Below the pieces are notes generated by a model. It did not search any database. It had not been told where the DNA came from and worked only from the letters and a program-made list of their open reading frames with translations. Positions 1 through 8,340 of a stretch of DNA of 64,000 nt are shown in pieces (the stretch's first letter is position 1; each line of letters begins with the position of its first letter). The stretch is taken from assembly GCF_029027585.1 (NCBI RefSeq), contig NZ_CP093397.1, forward strand, positions 806,001 to 870,000, in the 5' to 3' direction. The translations under genes were made by a program, and so were the position numbers. This stretch comes from Sulfurimonas sp. (GTDB lineage: Bacteria > Campylobacterota > Campylobacteria > Campylobacterales > Sulfurimonadaceae).

Positions 1-2107
1 CTTCACTTAAAACATCACTTACTTTTTCAACTCTTTTATCAGAAATTTTAGAGATATGAAGAAGTCCATCTGTTCCATCAGGAAGACCTATAAAAGCTCC
101 AAAATCAACTATCTTTTTAACAGTACCTTCATACTTGTCGCCTACTTGGTATTTGATTTTCTCAATCTTTGGAGCATTAGCGATTCCTTCAATATGCTCT
201 CTTGCTCCTGAAACACCAGTTTTATTTTTACCAGTAACTTTTACTTTTCCATCTTTTTTATCAATATCTATAGCAACTTCAAACTTTTCTATTATTTCAC
301 GAATAACTTTACCAGCTTGACCAATAACTTCACCAATCACACTTGGGTCTATATGAAAAAAGTCTGTACTTGGTAAAACTCCGTCATTAAATTCTATCTT
401 TGACTCAGCATCTATCATTATGTCAATAATATGGCTTCTACCCTCTTTTGCTTGATAAAGTGCTTCTTTTAAAATATCTAAAGAAATTCCACCAAGTTTA
501 ATATCCATCTGCATTGCAGTGATTCCATCTTTAGAACCTGTCACTTTAAAGTCCATATCTCCATCATGATCTTCAAGTCCCATAATATCCGAAAGAATAG
601 CATACTTATCACCATCGCTAACCATACCCATAGCAATACCTGCAACAATCTCATTTGTGTCTATATCTGCCGCTTTTAGAGCCATATAACCGCCACAAAC
701 TGTTGCCATTGAAGATGAACCATTTGATTCTAAAATTTCAGAAACCATACGCACTGTTTGACCATCTAAATCAACTATCGGCTCTAAAGCTCTTTTAGCT
801 AGATTTCCATGTCCTAACTCTCTTCTTTTCGTACCCAAGATTGGAGAAGCTTCTCCTACACTAAAACCTGGAAAGTTATAATGAACCATAAAGTTTTCAT
901 TTTGAGTTCCATCGTCAGTAAGGCTTTCAAACATTTGTGCATCTTTTGAATTACCCATAGTTAAAACTACTAAAGCTTGAGTTTGTCCACGAGTGAATAA
1001 ACATGATGAGTGAGCTTTTGGTAAAATATTTGTATCTATGGTTATTGGTCTAATTTCTGTTAAACTTCTTCCATCTGCACGGACTCTTTCATTTAAAATT
1101 TGAGAACGAACTTGCTCTTTTTTTACTTTTTCTATCGCATCTTTAAGTTCTAACTCATCCCACTCATCTTTTACAAGAATAATTTTTTTTCTAAGTTGTC
1201 TAAGTGCAGTTGAACGCTCACTTTTAGCCATTTGATTCATAGCATCTGCAATATCCCCTAGATGCTTATCTCTTAAATATGTAGCCATCTCTTCATTTAG
1301 TGAGTGAGCTTTATAATCAAGTTTTGGTGTTTCTTTTTTGTAAGGTGCGAATGCATTCTCATATTGAGTATTTGTTGCAAAAAGAAGTTCTTGTGTTTTT
1401 TCAAAAATATTTATAAGTTCATCTTCAGCTAATGCATTTGAAGTATGTACTGATATACTTGGCAGACTCATAACTGGGTCTATCATTGGGTCGATTACAA
1501 AGTTATCTTGAATTTGCTCTTCATTTGAAGAAAGTGAACGCATCTCAATCATCAAAAGGTCATCTTTTGTACCAGACAAGTACAAGTCAAGCGTTGAGTT
1601 TTTAAGCTGTGAAAGAGTTGGATTTAAAACTAACTCTCCATCTACTTTTGCTGCACGAACAGCACAAACTGAAGTGTTGATATCTATATCTGAGATATAA
1701 AGAGCAGCAGATGCTGCATTTAATGCTAAGACTTGTAAGTCAGCATCTGAACCTGCACTAAATACCATTATAGTGATTTGAGTTGGATGCCCAAAACCTT
1801 TAGGAAAAAGTGGGCGAAGAGAACGATCAACTATACGAGATGTTAAAGTTTCAAAATCACTCGGTTTTGTTTCTCTCTTGAAAAATCCTCCTGGAATCTT
1901 TCCAGCTGCATATGTTTTTTCAATATACTGAACTGTTAAAGGTAAAAAATCTTCTTTTACTATCTCTGTTTCATTTATAACAATTGTTGCTAAAATAACA
2001 CTATCGCCAGACTTTAACCAAACAGCACCATTCGCTTGTTTTGCAACATCACCAAACGAGTAATCTTCTACTCTATTTTCTAACTCTAAATTTACATCAT
2101 ATTTCAT
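1..2107 (-). CDS. pnp: Polyribonucleotide nucleotidyltransferase (PNPase), 3' end cut by window
   Basis: A phosphorolytic 3'-5' exoribonuclease and RNA-degradation enzyme that works as a cytoplasmic trimer. Translating the minus strand from ATG 2107 gives 702 codons without a stop, starting MKYDVNLELENRVEDYSFGD. Two RNase PH-like cores are present. The second carries the catalytic acidic stretch HDGDMDFKVTGSKDG near residue 520. A KH domain follows (VIGEVIGQAGKVIREI), then the start of an S1 domain (GTVKKIVDFGAFIGLPDG). The window edge removes the end of the S1 domain and the stop codon. The start lies 2 bases after the stop of the upstream phosphoribosyltransferase gene, with AGAGGAT as ribosome-binding site inside that gene, so the two are probably translationally coupled. 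Identification is by family motifs and is very secure. Confidence 0.97.
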   Translation of the reverse strand, partial: MKYDVNLELENRVEDYSFGDVAKQANGAVWLKSGDSVILATIVINETEIVKEDFLPLTVQYIEKTYAAGKIPGGFFKRETKPSDFETLTSRIVDRSLRPLFPKGFGHPTQITIMVFSAGSDADLQVLALNAASAALYISDIDINTSVCAVRAAKVDGELVLNPTLSQLKNSTLDLYLSGTKDDLLMIEMRSLSSNEEQIQDNFVIDPMIDPVMSLPSISVHTSNALAEDELINIFEKTQELLFATNTQYENAFAPYKKETPKLDYKAHSLNEEMATYLRDKHLGDIADAMNQMAKSERSTALRQLRKKIILVKDEWDELELKDAIEKVKKEQVRSQILNERVRADGRSLTEIRPITIDTNILPKAHSSCLFTRGQTQALVVLTMGNSKDAQMFESLTDDGTQNENFMVHYNFPGFSVGEASPILGTKRRELGHGNLAKRALEPIVDLDGQTVRMVSEILESNGSSSMATVCGGYMALKAADIDTNEIVAGIAMGMVSDGDKYAILSDIMGLEDHDGDMDFKVTGSKDGITAMQMDIKLGGISLDILKEALYQAKEGRSHIIDIMIDAESKIEFNDGVLPSTDFFHIDPSVIGEVIGQAGKVIREIIEKFEVAIDIDKKDGKVKVTGKNKTGVSGAREHIEGIANAPKIEKIKYQVGDKYEGTVKKIVDFGAFIGLPDGTDGLLHISKISDKRVEKVSDVLSE

Positions 2108-2109
2108 TT

Positions 2110-2760
2110 TTAATCCTCTAAGTATTTTTCTAATTTTTCTTCATCAACAATTTCTAACTCTTCGTAATAAAGAGTTGTTTCTACATAATCACCTATATCA
2201 TGTAAAAAGAATATCTCATCAGCATATGGCTCAAGTAACTCTAGCGTATCTTTTGGTAAAACTGCTACGGCAATATAAACAGCTTTTGGCTTCATAGCCA
2301 AAATAGTTTTTATTGCAGTCATCAGTTTTAAACCTGATTCACTTCCTTCATCAATAAGCATAACAATTTCATTTTTTACACTAAAAAAAGGTCTTCCTTT
2401 TCTATACTGGTAAACATAACTTAAAATCTGTTCTTCATGCTTTCTATGAGCTTCTCCATAAATATAATCATAGCCTATATCAAATGCTTTTACTAACTTC
2501 TCGTTTATGACTATCTCTTCTCTTTCACTTACTCTAGCAACTTCACATGTATCATTATTTGGAGCCATTATAGACTCTGAAAAAAGAAAGTCTATCTTAT
2601 TAGGAAGTTTTTTTCTTATAAAGTGAGCTAACTCTAAACCACCACTTGAAACAGCCACCATCTTCCATGATTCTTCTTTAAGCTTTTGCATTGGCAGTAT
2701 ATCAATTAGTTGGTTAGCTGCGTCTTGTCTATTTTTAAGTATATGTTTGTACTTTTTCAT
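2110..2760 (-). CDS. Phosphoribosyltransferase-fold protein
   Basis: A protein of about 216 residues with a type I phosphoribosyltransferase fold signature: a hydrophobic strand followed by a PRPP loop (IVMLIDEGSESGLKL, about residues 132-146). The region after it resembles the rest of the fold (KAVYIAVAVLPKDTLELL). The substrate is not evident. Similar genes sit beside pnp and lptD in related bacteria, as far as I recall, but I cannot name a pathway. The start is ambiguous: GTG 2763 is directly followed by ATG 2760, and AAGGA lies 6 and 9 bases before them respectively; I chose the ATG. It sits between lptD (upstream, stop at 2764-2766) and pnp (2 bases downstream), in one minus-strand run. 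Confidence 0.75.
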   Translation of the reverse strand: MKKYKHILKNRQDAANQLIDILPMQKLKEESWKMVAVSSGGLELAHFIRKKLPNKIDFLFSESIMAPNNDTCEVARVSEREEIVINEKLVKAFDIGYDYIYGEAHRKHEEQILSYVYQYRKGRPFFSVKNEIVMLIDEGSESGLKLMTAIKTILAMKPKAVYIAVAVLPKDTLELLEPYADEIFFLHDIGDYVETTLYYEELEIVDEEKLEKYLED

Positions 2761-2763
2761 CAC

Positions 2764-4929
2764 TTAAAGTCCTTGCATTGTTTGTGGTAATTTATAGTCA
2801 AAAAGTGGAGCACCACCAGATGCCATCATCGGTTTCAGATTTACTGTAAAATAGATATATCTATCATAAATGGAACTTGAACCAGTTTCATTTAAGATAG
2901 GTCTATTATTTTCAACATATCTCAAACCAAAATCCCAACATCTTTTTTTATATAAAAACCCGATTTCAGCACTTTTCTTTAAACCACTCTCATAATCATA
3001 ATTATATCTTAGATTATACGAATAATGTTTATTATAATCATAAGTTGCACTTGATGTTATGTAACTTGTGTATGGAGTAGTGTCTGAAGTGGGCTGTAAA
3101 AATGTATCTTTGTAAAGATGCGAAAGAGAAACATTAAATCCATTTCCATTGTAAGAAACTTGATTATACATTTTTGAAAATGAATTTTCATCGTAATTGT
3201 AAAAAAAGTTATTATAAAATTTTATACTTTTTGTGATCTGATAATCTAGTTCATTTTCAAGTTCTCCAACACTACTTTGTGCCTTATCATAAGAGATACT
3301 TTGAGCAACTCTATGGTAAATTATTTGAGAGCCTGTTGTGTCATAAAAATACTGAGTAAAATCAAGTTGAAGTTGCTCTTCAATATCACTAATATTATAA
3401 AATTCACATCTTTTTAAGCCTTGATTTGCAGGGTCGGAACAAAAATTTTGGTTATCTTCATAAAAACCATCTCTTGATTCTGCCCCACCTGTCGTATATC
3501 TTGTACCAAAACCAGCAACATGTGTAAAACTATCAAAAGCACGACTCACTTGGGTAGATGCTGAGAATATATGATAATTTCTAGCAAAATATCCGTTATT
3601 ATACTCTCCACTAACAACCTCTTCTGTTCCACTAAATTTTGAATACTGAGCATAAAAATAAGCTTTGTAAGAAACATTTAAATACTCGTCAAACAACTCT
3701 GTTTGAAGTGTTATGGGGATATTTAAATCTGTTTGTGTTACATGTTTTCCAACTTCTCTGTATATATTATTAGCTTGCATATCAACATTATATATTAAGT
3801 GGTCCCCAAAAAGTGTATCTAAATAACGATGGTACTGGAATGTAGGAATCTTCTGTAGAGTTGCTTCATTATTTACTTCTGCTAAATCTTGATAGTATTT
3901 AAAATAGGTTCCAAAATAATTATCTTGTGTATTGTAAAAAATATTTATTCTTGAAAGAACCTGTTTTGATGTTATATTATCAGTTGTATCATTTGTTGAA
4001 AGATTTATATAATCAACATCATTCATACCATTTACATCCATATATAAGCTAGACTGACCTTCAAAACTTGTGCCAAACCATTGGTTTATTACATCTGTAT
4101 TGCTATAAAGAAGGTTATATCCATAGTGCGTGTCGTGTGCTAAATTTTGTTGTACAAAATAATCATCTTTTTCTGCAAAATAACCAGTCTTAAACTCACC
4201 CTTTGAAACTTTTGAATCAACAAATCTAAATACTGAATATCCTCCTGCTCCACGGTTTGTTCTGATTTGTGGCTTTAACTCTAAATCCCACCAACTTTGT
4301 TCTGCAATGTAGATAGGTTGTTCATAGTAAAAGCCTTCTATATCCGAGATTCCCATAGCAGGAGAAAGAAGTCCTGATCTTCTTTTTGTATCAAGGGAAT
4401 AACCAAAATATGGGGAATAAAAAACAGGTATATCATAAATAAAAATTCTTGCATTAAATATATGCAACCACTTAGTGTCTGAGTTATATGAAGTAGATGA
4501 AAAGTGCATCTTCCAAAGTGGGTCACTTGGATTACATCCACTTAAAACTCCAGACTTTATACTGAAGTCTTTGCCTTTTGCGCAACCCTCATCAGCACTC
4601 ATCCAAACTTGTGAACTTTTATCAAGCATAAAAAAAGGTTTAAATATTCTCTCTTTTTTTGCTATATTTAATTTCGCATACTTTCCTAAAAGTTGATACT
4701 CTTTACCCTGATTTGCACGAACATTTTCAAAAAGTTCTAACTCTCCACTTTCCCTATTGTAAACAGCTCTATCTGCACTTAAAAAATAATCTTTATATAC
4801 AACGGTAACTCCCCCAGATGCATTAACAATATTTTTTGAAGACTCCATTTTTGTTGCATATATTTCAACTTTTGAATCTGCTAAAAGATAAGTAGTTAAA
4901 AAAACAACTAAAGCGAGGAGTTTAAGCAT
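2764..4929 (-). CDS. lptD: LPS-assembly protein LptD
   Basis: The outer-membrane beta-barrel that, with LptE, inserts lipopolysaccharide into the outer leaflet. The 721-residue product starts with a signal peptide (MLKLLALVVFLTTYLLADS) and an OstA/LptA-like jelly-roll segment (residues about 20-115: VEIYATKMESSKNIVNASGG, then LSADRAVYNRESGELELFEN). The barrel follows, rich in alternating aromatic strands. The domain junction has the paired cysteines found in the family (ADEGCAKG and LSGCNPSDP) and a second pair near residues 485-495. It is shorter than the enterobacterial protein of about 780 residues, as is normal for Campylobacterota. The start overlaps the end of the RDD gene by 8 bases, implying coupled translation. 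Confidence 0.93.
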   Translation of the reverse strand: MLKLLALVVFLTTYLLADSKVEIYATKMESSKNIVNASGGVTVVYKDYFLSADRAVYNRESGELELFENVRANQGKEYQLLGKYAKLNIAKKERIFKPFFMLDKSSQVWMSADEGCAKGKDFSIKSGVLSGCNPSDPLWKMHFSSTSYNSDTKWLHIFNARIFIYDIPVFYSPYFGYSLDTKRRSGLLSPAMGISDIEGFYYEQPIYIAEQSWWDLELKPQIRTNRGAGGYSVFRFVDSKVSKGEFKTGYFAEKDDYFVQQNLAHDTHYGYNLLYSNTDVINQWFGTSFEGQSSLYMDVNGMNDVDYINLSTNDTTDNITSKQVLSRINIFYNTQDNYFGTYFKYYQDLAEVNNEATLQKIPTFQYHRYLDTLFGDHLIYNVDMQANNIYREVGKHVTQTDLNIPITLQTELFDEYLNVSYKAYFYAQYSKFSGTEEVVSGEYNNGYFARNYHIFSASTQVSRAFDSFTHVAGFGTRYTTGGAESRDGFYEDNQNFCSDPANQGLKRCEFYNISDIEEQLQLDFTQYFYDTTGSQIIYHRVAQSISYDKAQSSVGELENELDYQITKSIKFYNNFFYNYDENSFSKMYNQVSYNGNGFNVSLSHLYKDTFLQPTSDTTPYTSYITSSATYDYNKHYSYNLRYNYDYESGLKKSAEIGFLYKKRCWDFGLRYVENNRPILNETGSSSIYDRYIYFTVNLKPMMASGGAPLFDYKLPQTMQGL

Positions 4930-5371
4930 CTACAACCAAGGTTCGTGCTGTTTTATCATGCCAAGTTTGTCGTTCTGGATTAAGTAGTCCCCATAAAAAA
5001 CCAAGATAAAAAATCATCTCCGATATAACACGAAAGATAGAACGATTTAAAGCGACTATGACATTTGGCGTTTGCATACTTTTTACTTCAATGACTCTTA
5101 TTTTCATAAGGATTTTTCCAAGAGTCGCCCCGTATTGCATAACAAAAAAAGCTTGGTAAACAATCTTCATAAACATATATTCTAATACAAAAGTATTTGT
5201 TATACCTATCAACTCTTCCATAGTTTGCGCACTTTGAAATGAATCCCATAAAGCAAATACAAGTAAAAAAGAAAGTAGCATTTCATCTACAAAAAATGCC
5301 ATTGCTCTTTTTTTATTTTGTGCTAAAACGATTCCTTCACGGTAAAGATTTTTCTCTATTTCTTCATTCAC
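4922..5371 (-). CDS. RDD family membrane protein
   Basis: A 149-residue inner-membrane protein of the RDD family. The N-terminal region holds the conserved RxxAFxxD core (KKRAMAFFVDEMLLSFLLVF, residues about 20-39), which starts transmembrane segment 1. A second segment lies around residues 65-85 (TFVLEYMFMKIVYQAFFVMQ) and a third around 115-130. The segment GATLGKILMKIRVIEV matches the conserved G..GK...-I/V.. motif of this family. The role of RDD proteins is generally unresolved; some are linked to transport. It lies between purD, 12 bases upstream, and lptD, which it overlaps. Co-transcription with LPS assembly is an observation from gene order, not proof of function. Confidence 0.8.
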   Translation of the reverse strand: MNEEIEKNLYREGIVLAQNKKRAMAFFVDEMLLSFLLVFALWDSFQSAQTMEELIGITNTFVLEYMFMKIVYQAFFVMQYGATLGKILMKIRVIEVKSMQTPNVIVALNRSIFRVISEMIFYLGFLWGLLNPERQTWHDKTARTLVVDA

Positions 5372-5383
5372 TAAAATTTTCTC

Positions 5384-6649
5384 CTAAAGAGCTTGATAAG
5401 CTATATCTGTTCTGATTTTTTTACCCATATAGTGTACTTGTCCGCATCTAAGATATGCTCTGTCTCTTGCTTGTTTTATGCTATCGCCTAAGCCAACACA
5501 AACTAAAACTCTTCCACCATCAGCATAAAGTCTGCCATCTTCCTCACTTACTCCAGCATAAGATATGTGTGTAAAATCTTCTATCTCTTGATGTTTAACT
5601 TCATCTAAAATAATCTCAGCAGGGGTTGAACTTCCATAAGGATAATTTCCACTAGCCATAACTACACCGACTGCATATTGAGATGAAAATTCTACTTTTA
5701 AATCACTAAGTTTATTTGTTGCAGCTTTATAAAACATATCGCTAACACTCGAAGTCATAAGAGGCATAAGTATCTCACACTCTGGATCACCAAAACGAAC
5801 ATTAAACTCTAGTGTAATTGGCTCGCCATTTACAACCATGATACCTATAAAAAGAACTCCTTCAAAAGGTGCACCCTCTTTTTTCATTCCATCTAATGTT
5901 GGCACGATAACTCTATCTCTAACCTTTTGATAAAGTTCTTCATCAACTAAAGGTGTTGGAGCATAAGCACCCATTCCACCAGTATTTGGTCCTTCATCTC
6001 CATCTAAAAGTCTTTTATGGTCTTGTGCAGCAGGTAGTAAAATATAATCATCACCATCACAAATAGCAAACATTGAAAGTTCATAACCATCTAAAAACTC
6101 TTCAACTATCACTTTAAGTCCTGCATCTCCAAAACTTTTTCCACTTAGCATCTCAGATATTGCAACTTTTGCTTCATCGTGAGTCTGTGCAATAATAACA
6201 CCTTTACCACCACATAATCCATCTGCTTTTACAACAATTGGAGTAGATAAAGTATCTGTAAATTTAAAAGCATCTTCGATAGAATCTGTTTCTATATATG
6301 CTGCAGTTGGTATTTCATATTTTGCTAAAAAGTTTTTCATATATACTTTTGAGCCTTCAAGTTGAGCAGCTTCTTTACTTGGTCCAAAAATTGTTAAATC
6401 TTTTGCTTTAAATATATCTACAACTCCATCTACTAATGGAGCTTCAGGACCAACAATTGTTAAGTCTATTTTTTCATCTTTTGCAAAATCTGCTAAAAGG
6501 TTATAATCTTTAATATCTAAATTTGTACCTAATGTTTTTGTAGCGCCATTTCCTGGCATAAAAAATAATTCATGTTCTTGTTTTTCATTTAAAATTGCTC
6601 TTGCAATAGAATATTCTCTACCACCAGCGCCTAGTATTAATATTTTCAT
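5384..6649 (-). CDS. purD: Phosphoribosylamine-glycine ligase
   Basis: Catalyses step 2 of de novo purine synthesis: 5-phosphoribosylamine + glycine + ATP to glycinamide ribonucleotide. The 421-residue length and architecture are canonical. The N-terminal Rossmann-like segment is MKILILGAGGREYSIARAI. The ATP-grasp domain includes VKADGLCGGKGVIIA (about residues 139-153), DHKRLLDGDEGPNTGGMGAY (about 209-228) and the metal-binding strand LEFNVRFGDPECE (about 282-294). A Shine-Dalgarno AGGA precedes ATG 6649 inside CTAGGAAAACAATCAATG. Upstream lies a structured RNA gene transcribed in the same direction, whose terminator ends about 25 bases before this start. Confidence 0.97.
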   Translation of the reverse strand: MKILILGAGGREYSIARAILNEKQEHELFFMPGNGATKTLGTNLDIKDYNLLADFAKDEKIDLTIVGPEAPLVDGVVDIFKAKDLTIFGPSKEAAQLEGSKVYMKNFLAKYEIPTAAYIETDSIEDAFKFTDTLSTPIVVKADGLCGGKGVIIAQTHDEAKVAISEMLSGKSFGDAGLKVIVEEFLDGYELSMFAICDGDDYILLPAAQDHKRLLDGDEGPNTGGMGAYAPTPLVDEELYQKVRDRVIVPTLDGMKKEGAPFEGVLFIGIMVVNGEPITLEFNVRFGDPECEILMPLMTSSVSDMFYKAATNKLSDLKVEFSSQYAVGVVMASGNYPYGSSTPAEIILDEVKHQEIEDFTHISYAGVSEEDGRLYADGGRVLVCVGLGDSIKQARDRAYLRCGQVHYMGKKIRTDIAYQAL

Positions 6650-6675
6650 TGATTGTTTTCCTAGTTAAAAGTTAT

Positions 6676-6874
6676 AAAAGCCCAAGTAGCCGTTTCGCAC
6701 AGGCTTGGTTCTAAAAGCCGAATTTGGGTGAAGAGAGAGAAATCTATTGGCCACATTATCTTGACAGAGTTAACATATCTCAAACGATAACACCGACTCA
6801 CAATAACTCTACTAGTTCACTAATTGAAAATGTAGAACCCTCATAATTACGATATATCGAACTACTCAGACTAT
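6676..6874 (-). ncRNA. ssrS: Structured RNA, probable 6S RNA, upstream of purD
   Basis: A non-coding stretch of about 200 nt with its own promoter and terminator. On the minus strand a perfect TATAAT (plus 6881-6886) follows a T-rich segment, predicting a start near 6874. The transcript can fold into one long nested hairpin. The outer helix GGUUCUA/UAGAACC joins plus 6833-6839 to 6707-6713. An inner helix AGAGUUA/UAACUCU joins 6804-6810 to 6766-6772. An apical UAUC/GAUA stem lies at 6776-6789. The outer and inner helices are separated by a large unpaired asymmetric bulge. A G+C-rich hairpin (6682-6708) followed by UUUU ends the RNA. Size, rod-like fold with central bubble, and position before a purine gene fit 6S RNA. 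I have not run a covariance model, and tmRNA, SRP RNA and RNase P hallmarks are absent. Confidence 0.6.
6682..6708 (-). terminator. Intrinsic terminator at the end of the putative 6S RNA
   Basis: The minus strand reads CCAAGCC, a 10-base loop, GGC, a two-base bulge and CTTGG. This forms a bulged hairpin followed by GCTTTT. It is the most G+C-rich part of an otherwise AT-rich gap and separates the RNA from purD. Confidence 0.6.
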
Positions 6875-6880
6875 GAATAT

Positions 6881-6886
6881 ATTATA
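6881..6886 (-). promoter_or_regulatory. -10 box of the putative 6S RNA gene
   Basis: The minus strand reads TATAAT here, directly preceded by TTTTTTAG. A consensus -10 with a T-rich upstream tract instead of a clear -35 is the usual housekeeping promoter form in Campylobacterota. The start would fall around 6874. hemD ends at 6909, only 23 bases upstream, so the RNA has its own promoter. Confidence 0.6.
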
Positions 6887-6908
6887 CTAAAAAATTCTTG
6901 ATTTGTAG

Positions 6909-7544
6909 CTAAAGTGTAATCGCTAGTTCCATACAACTTTCAATAGATGTTTTTTGAGATATTTGATACTTAATATTTTTAGGTAATGATTTTGCAGTAG
7001 TTTTTCCAAGCACAACTACTTTTGCGTACGAATCAATAGTATGTGTTTTTAAAAAACATGTAATAGCAGAAGGAGAAGTAAAAATTAGAGTAGCATTTTT
7101 ACAAATATTAACATCTAGTACTTCTTGTGAGCACTGACTTGCATATAATATCTCTTCATCTATATCATATCCATCATCCTGGCATCTAAGCACAAAGTCA
7201 GATGCTATAAGCTCTGCTCTTAAATAAAGCCATTTTTTATCTTTAGACTTTTCTTTTATGTTTTTAACTAGATTATCGCCATAGCCGTCGCCAATATCTA
7301 AAATATTTCCACCAAAGTTTTCATAAGATGCAGCAGTTTTTTTAGATACACACAAAGCGGGTATATCTATAAAATCTTTTTTATCATATTGTTCTAATGC
7401 TTTAACTGTTTGTTTTGAGGTAATTATGAGGTAATCATAAGCACTAAAATCAATAGAAGGTTTTAAAAACTTAACTTCTAAAGATTTTACGCTTATTGCA
7501 TCTTGATGTTTTGAAGTAGCAAAAAGATAGATATTAGTTTTCAT
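6909..7544 (-). CDS. hemD: Uroporphyrinogen-III synthase
   Basis: Closes and inverts hydroxymethylbilane to uroporphyrinogen III in haem and sirohaem synthesis. The 211-residue product has the two-lobed, poorly conserved HemD pattern. Recognisable pieces are YDYLIITSKQTVKALEQ near residue 40, KKWLYLRAELIASDFV near 105, ATLIFTSPSAITCFLK near 155 and AKVVVLGKTTAKSLPKN near 175. The F/YTSxxA strand and the GxxTAxxL motif are the usual diagnostic elements. Its ATG (7544) lies inside the last codons of the upstream ptuB-like gene, an 11-base overlap, so translation of this housekeeping gene now depends on ribosomes leaving a defence gene or on an internal promoter there. Confidence 0.85.
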   Translation of the reverse strand: MKTNIYLFATSKHQDAISVKSLEVKFLKPSIDFSAYDYLIITSKQTVKALEQYDKKDFIDIPALCVSKKTAASYENFGGNILDIGDGYGDNLVKNIKEKSKDKKWLYLRAELIASDFVLRCQDDGYDIDEEILYASQCSQEVLDVNICKNATLIFTSPSAITCFLKTHTIDSYAKVVVLGKTTAKSLPKNIKYQISQKTSIESCMELAITL

Positions 7545-8340
7545 CAGTTCTCAACTTAACAATCAATGAGTTTACAATTGATTTCATCTCGATATTCTGA
7601 ACAAATATATCTATATTACTTAAGATAAAATATCTTAACGAGTAAAACTTTTTTTCTTTATTACATTTTTGTATAAATTGCTTCACGATAAGAATTAAGC
7701 CTTTAACTGATTCTCTTTTACCTTGATTATTGTTTTCATCAAATAATAGATGATATTCATTAACTAAACCTATAAAATCTTCAACTATCTCTTCTCTTAA
7801 TTCTCTCAGCTCTTCTCTATTTAAATTACAAGTTTCGATAGTATAGTCTACTCTAGGATTCTCTGAAGAGATATTAGAATCTCTGTTAAAAATCAAATCT
7901 GCTTGAATATCCTCTTTTTCAGGATTTATAAGCATTGGTTTTTCTAGTTCATCATAACTATTACCTAGATTATGAATATTTTCAAATATTTCACTATTAT
8001 AGGTTACTCTTTGATTTCTTGTTTCAAAATTTACACCTTTTGAACCATTACAACTTGTACAGCAAAGTAGTAAGTTATCCCAACTATAAGCCAACCAAAA
8101 ATATATATCTTTTGGTCTGTAATGTTCTATATGTTTTGGAGAGTTTAAAAGAGTATCTTCACAATAGACACATTTTTTATTGTAAATTACATGAAGTCTA
8201 TTTTTTAATTCCTGAGGTTTATATAAAGTTTTGCCATGATTAAATGCTTCATCTGAAACATTACTATTGAAAGCATCTTCTCTTTTTTGATTATTTAAAA
8301 TTTCTGGAACATCACTAAAGTCTTTTTCAACTTTAATCAT
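7534..8340 (-). CDS. ptuB: HNH endonuclease, Septu PtuB-like
   Basis: A 268-residue HNH nuclease of the PtuB/TIGR02646 type, the presumed effector of a Septu-like anti-phage module. The zinc/HNH core is clear: CVYCEDTLLNSPKHIEHYRP (about residues 56-75) supplies a CxxC pair and the first His. WDNLLLCCTSCNGSKG (about 88-103) supplies the Asn and a second CxxC. The spacing CxxC, HYRPK, W.NLL..C..CN is the family signature. The C-terminal half is helical with no motif I know. The start ATG shares ATGA with the stop of the ATPase gene, the classic coupling of this pair. The 3' end overlaps hemD by 11 bases. No reverse transcriptase or retron RNA was seen nearby, so this is a stand-alone pair, not a retron. 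Confidence 0.83.
   Translation of the reverse strand: MIKVEKDFSDVPEILNNQKREDAFNSNVSDEAFNHGKTLYKPQELKNRLHVIYNKKCVYCEDTLLNSPKHIEHYRPKDIYFWLAYSWDNLLLCCTSCNGSKGVNFETRNQRVTYNSEIFENIHNLGNSYDELEKPMLINPEKEDIQADLIFNRDSNISSENPRVDYTIETCNLNREELRELREEIVEDFIGLVNEYHLLFDENNNQGKRESVKGLILIVKQFIQKCNKEKKFYSLRYFILSNIDIFVQNIEMKSIVNSLIVKLRTDEN

Noticed and set aside
4475..4696. Plus-strand frame antisense to lptD
   Set aside because: It lies wholly inside lptD, has no ribosome-binding site and no family features; it is a shadow frame.
6650..6908. tmRNA, SRP RNA or RNase P RNA
   Set aside because: No tag-peptide frame or CCA-ending acceptor, no SRP Alu/GNRA signature, and too short for RNase P RNA.
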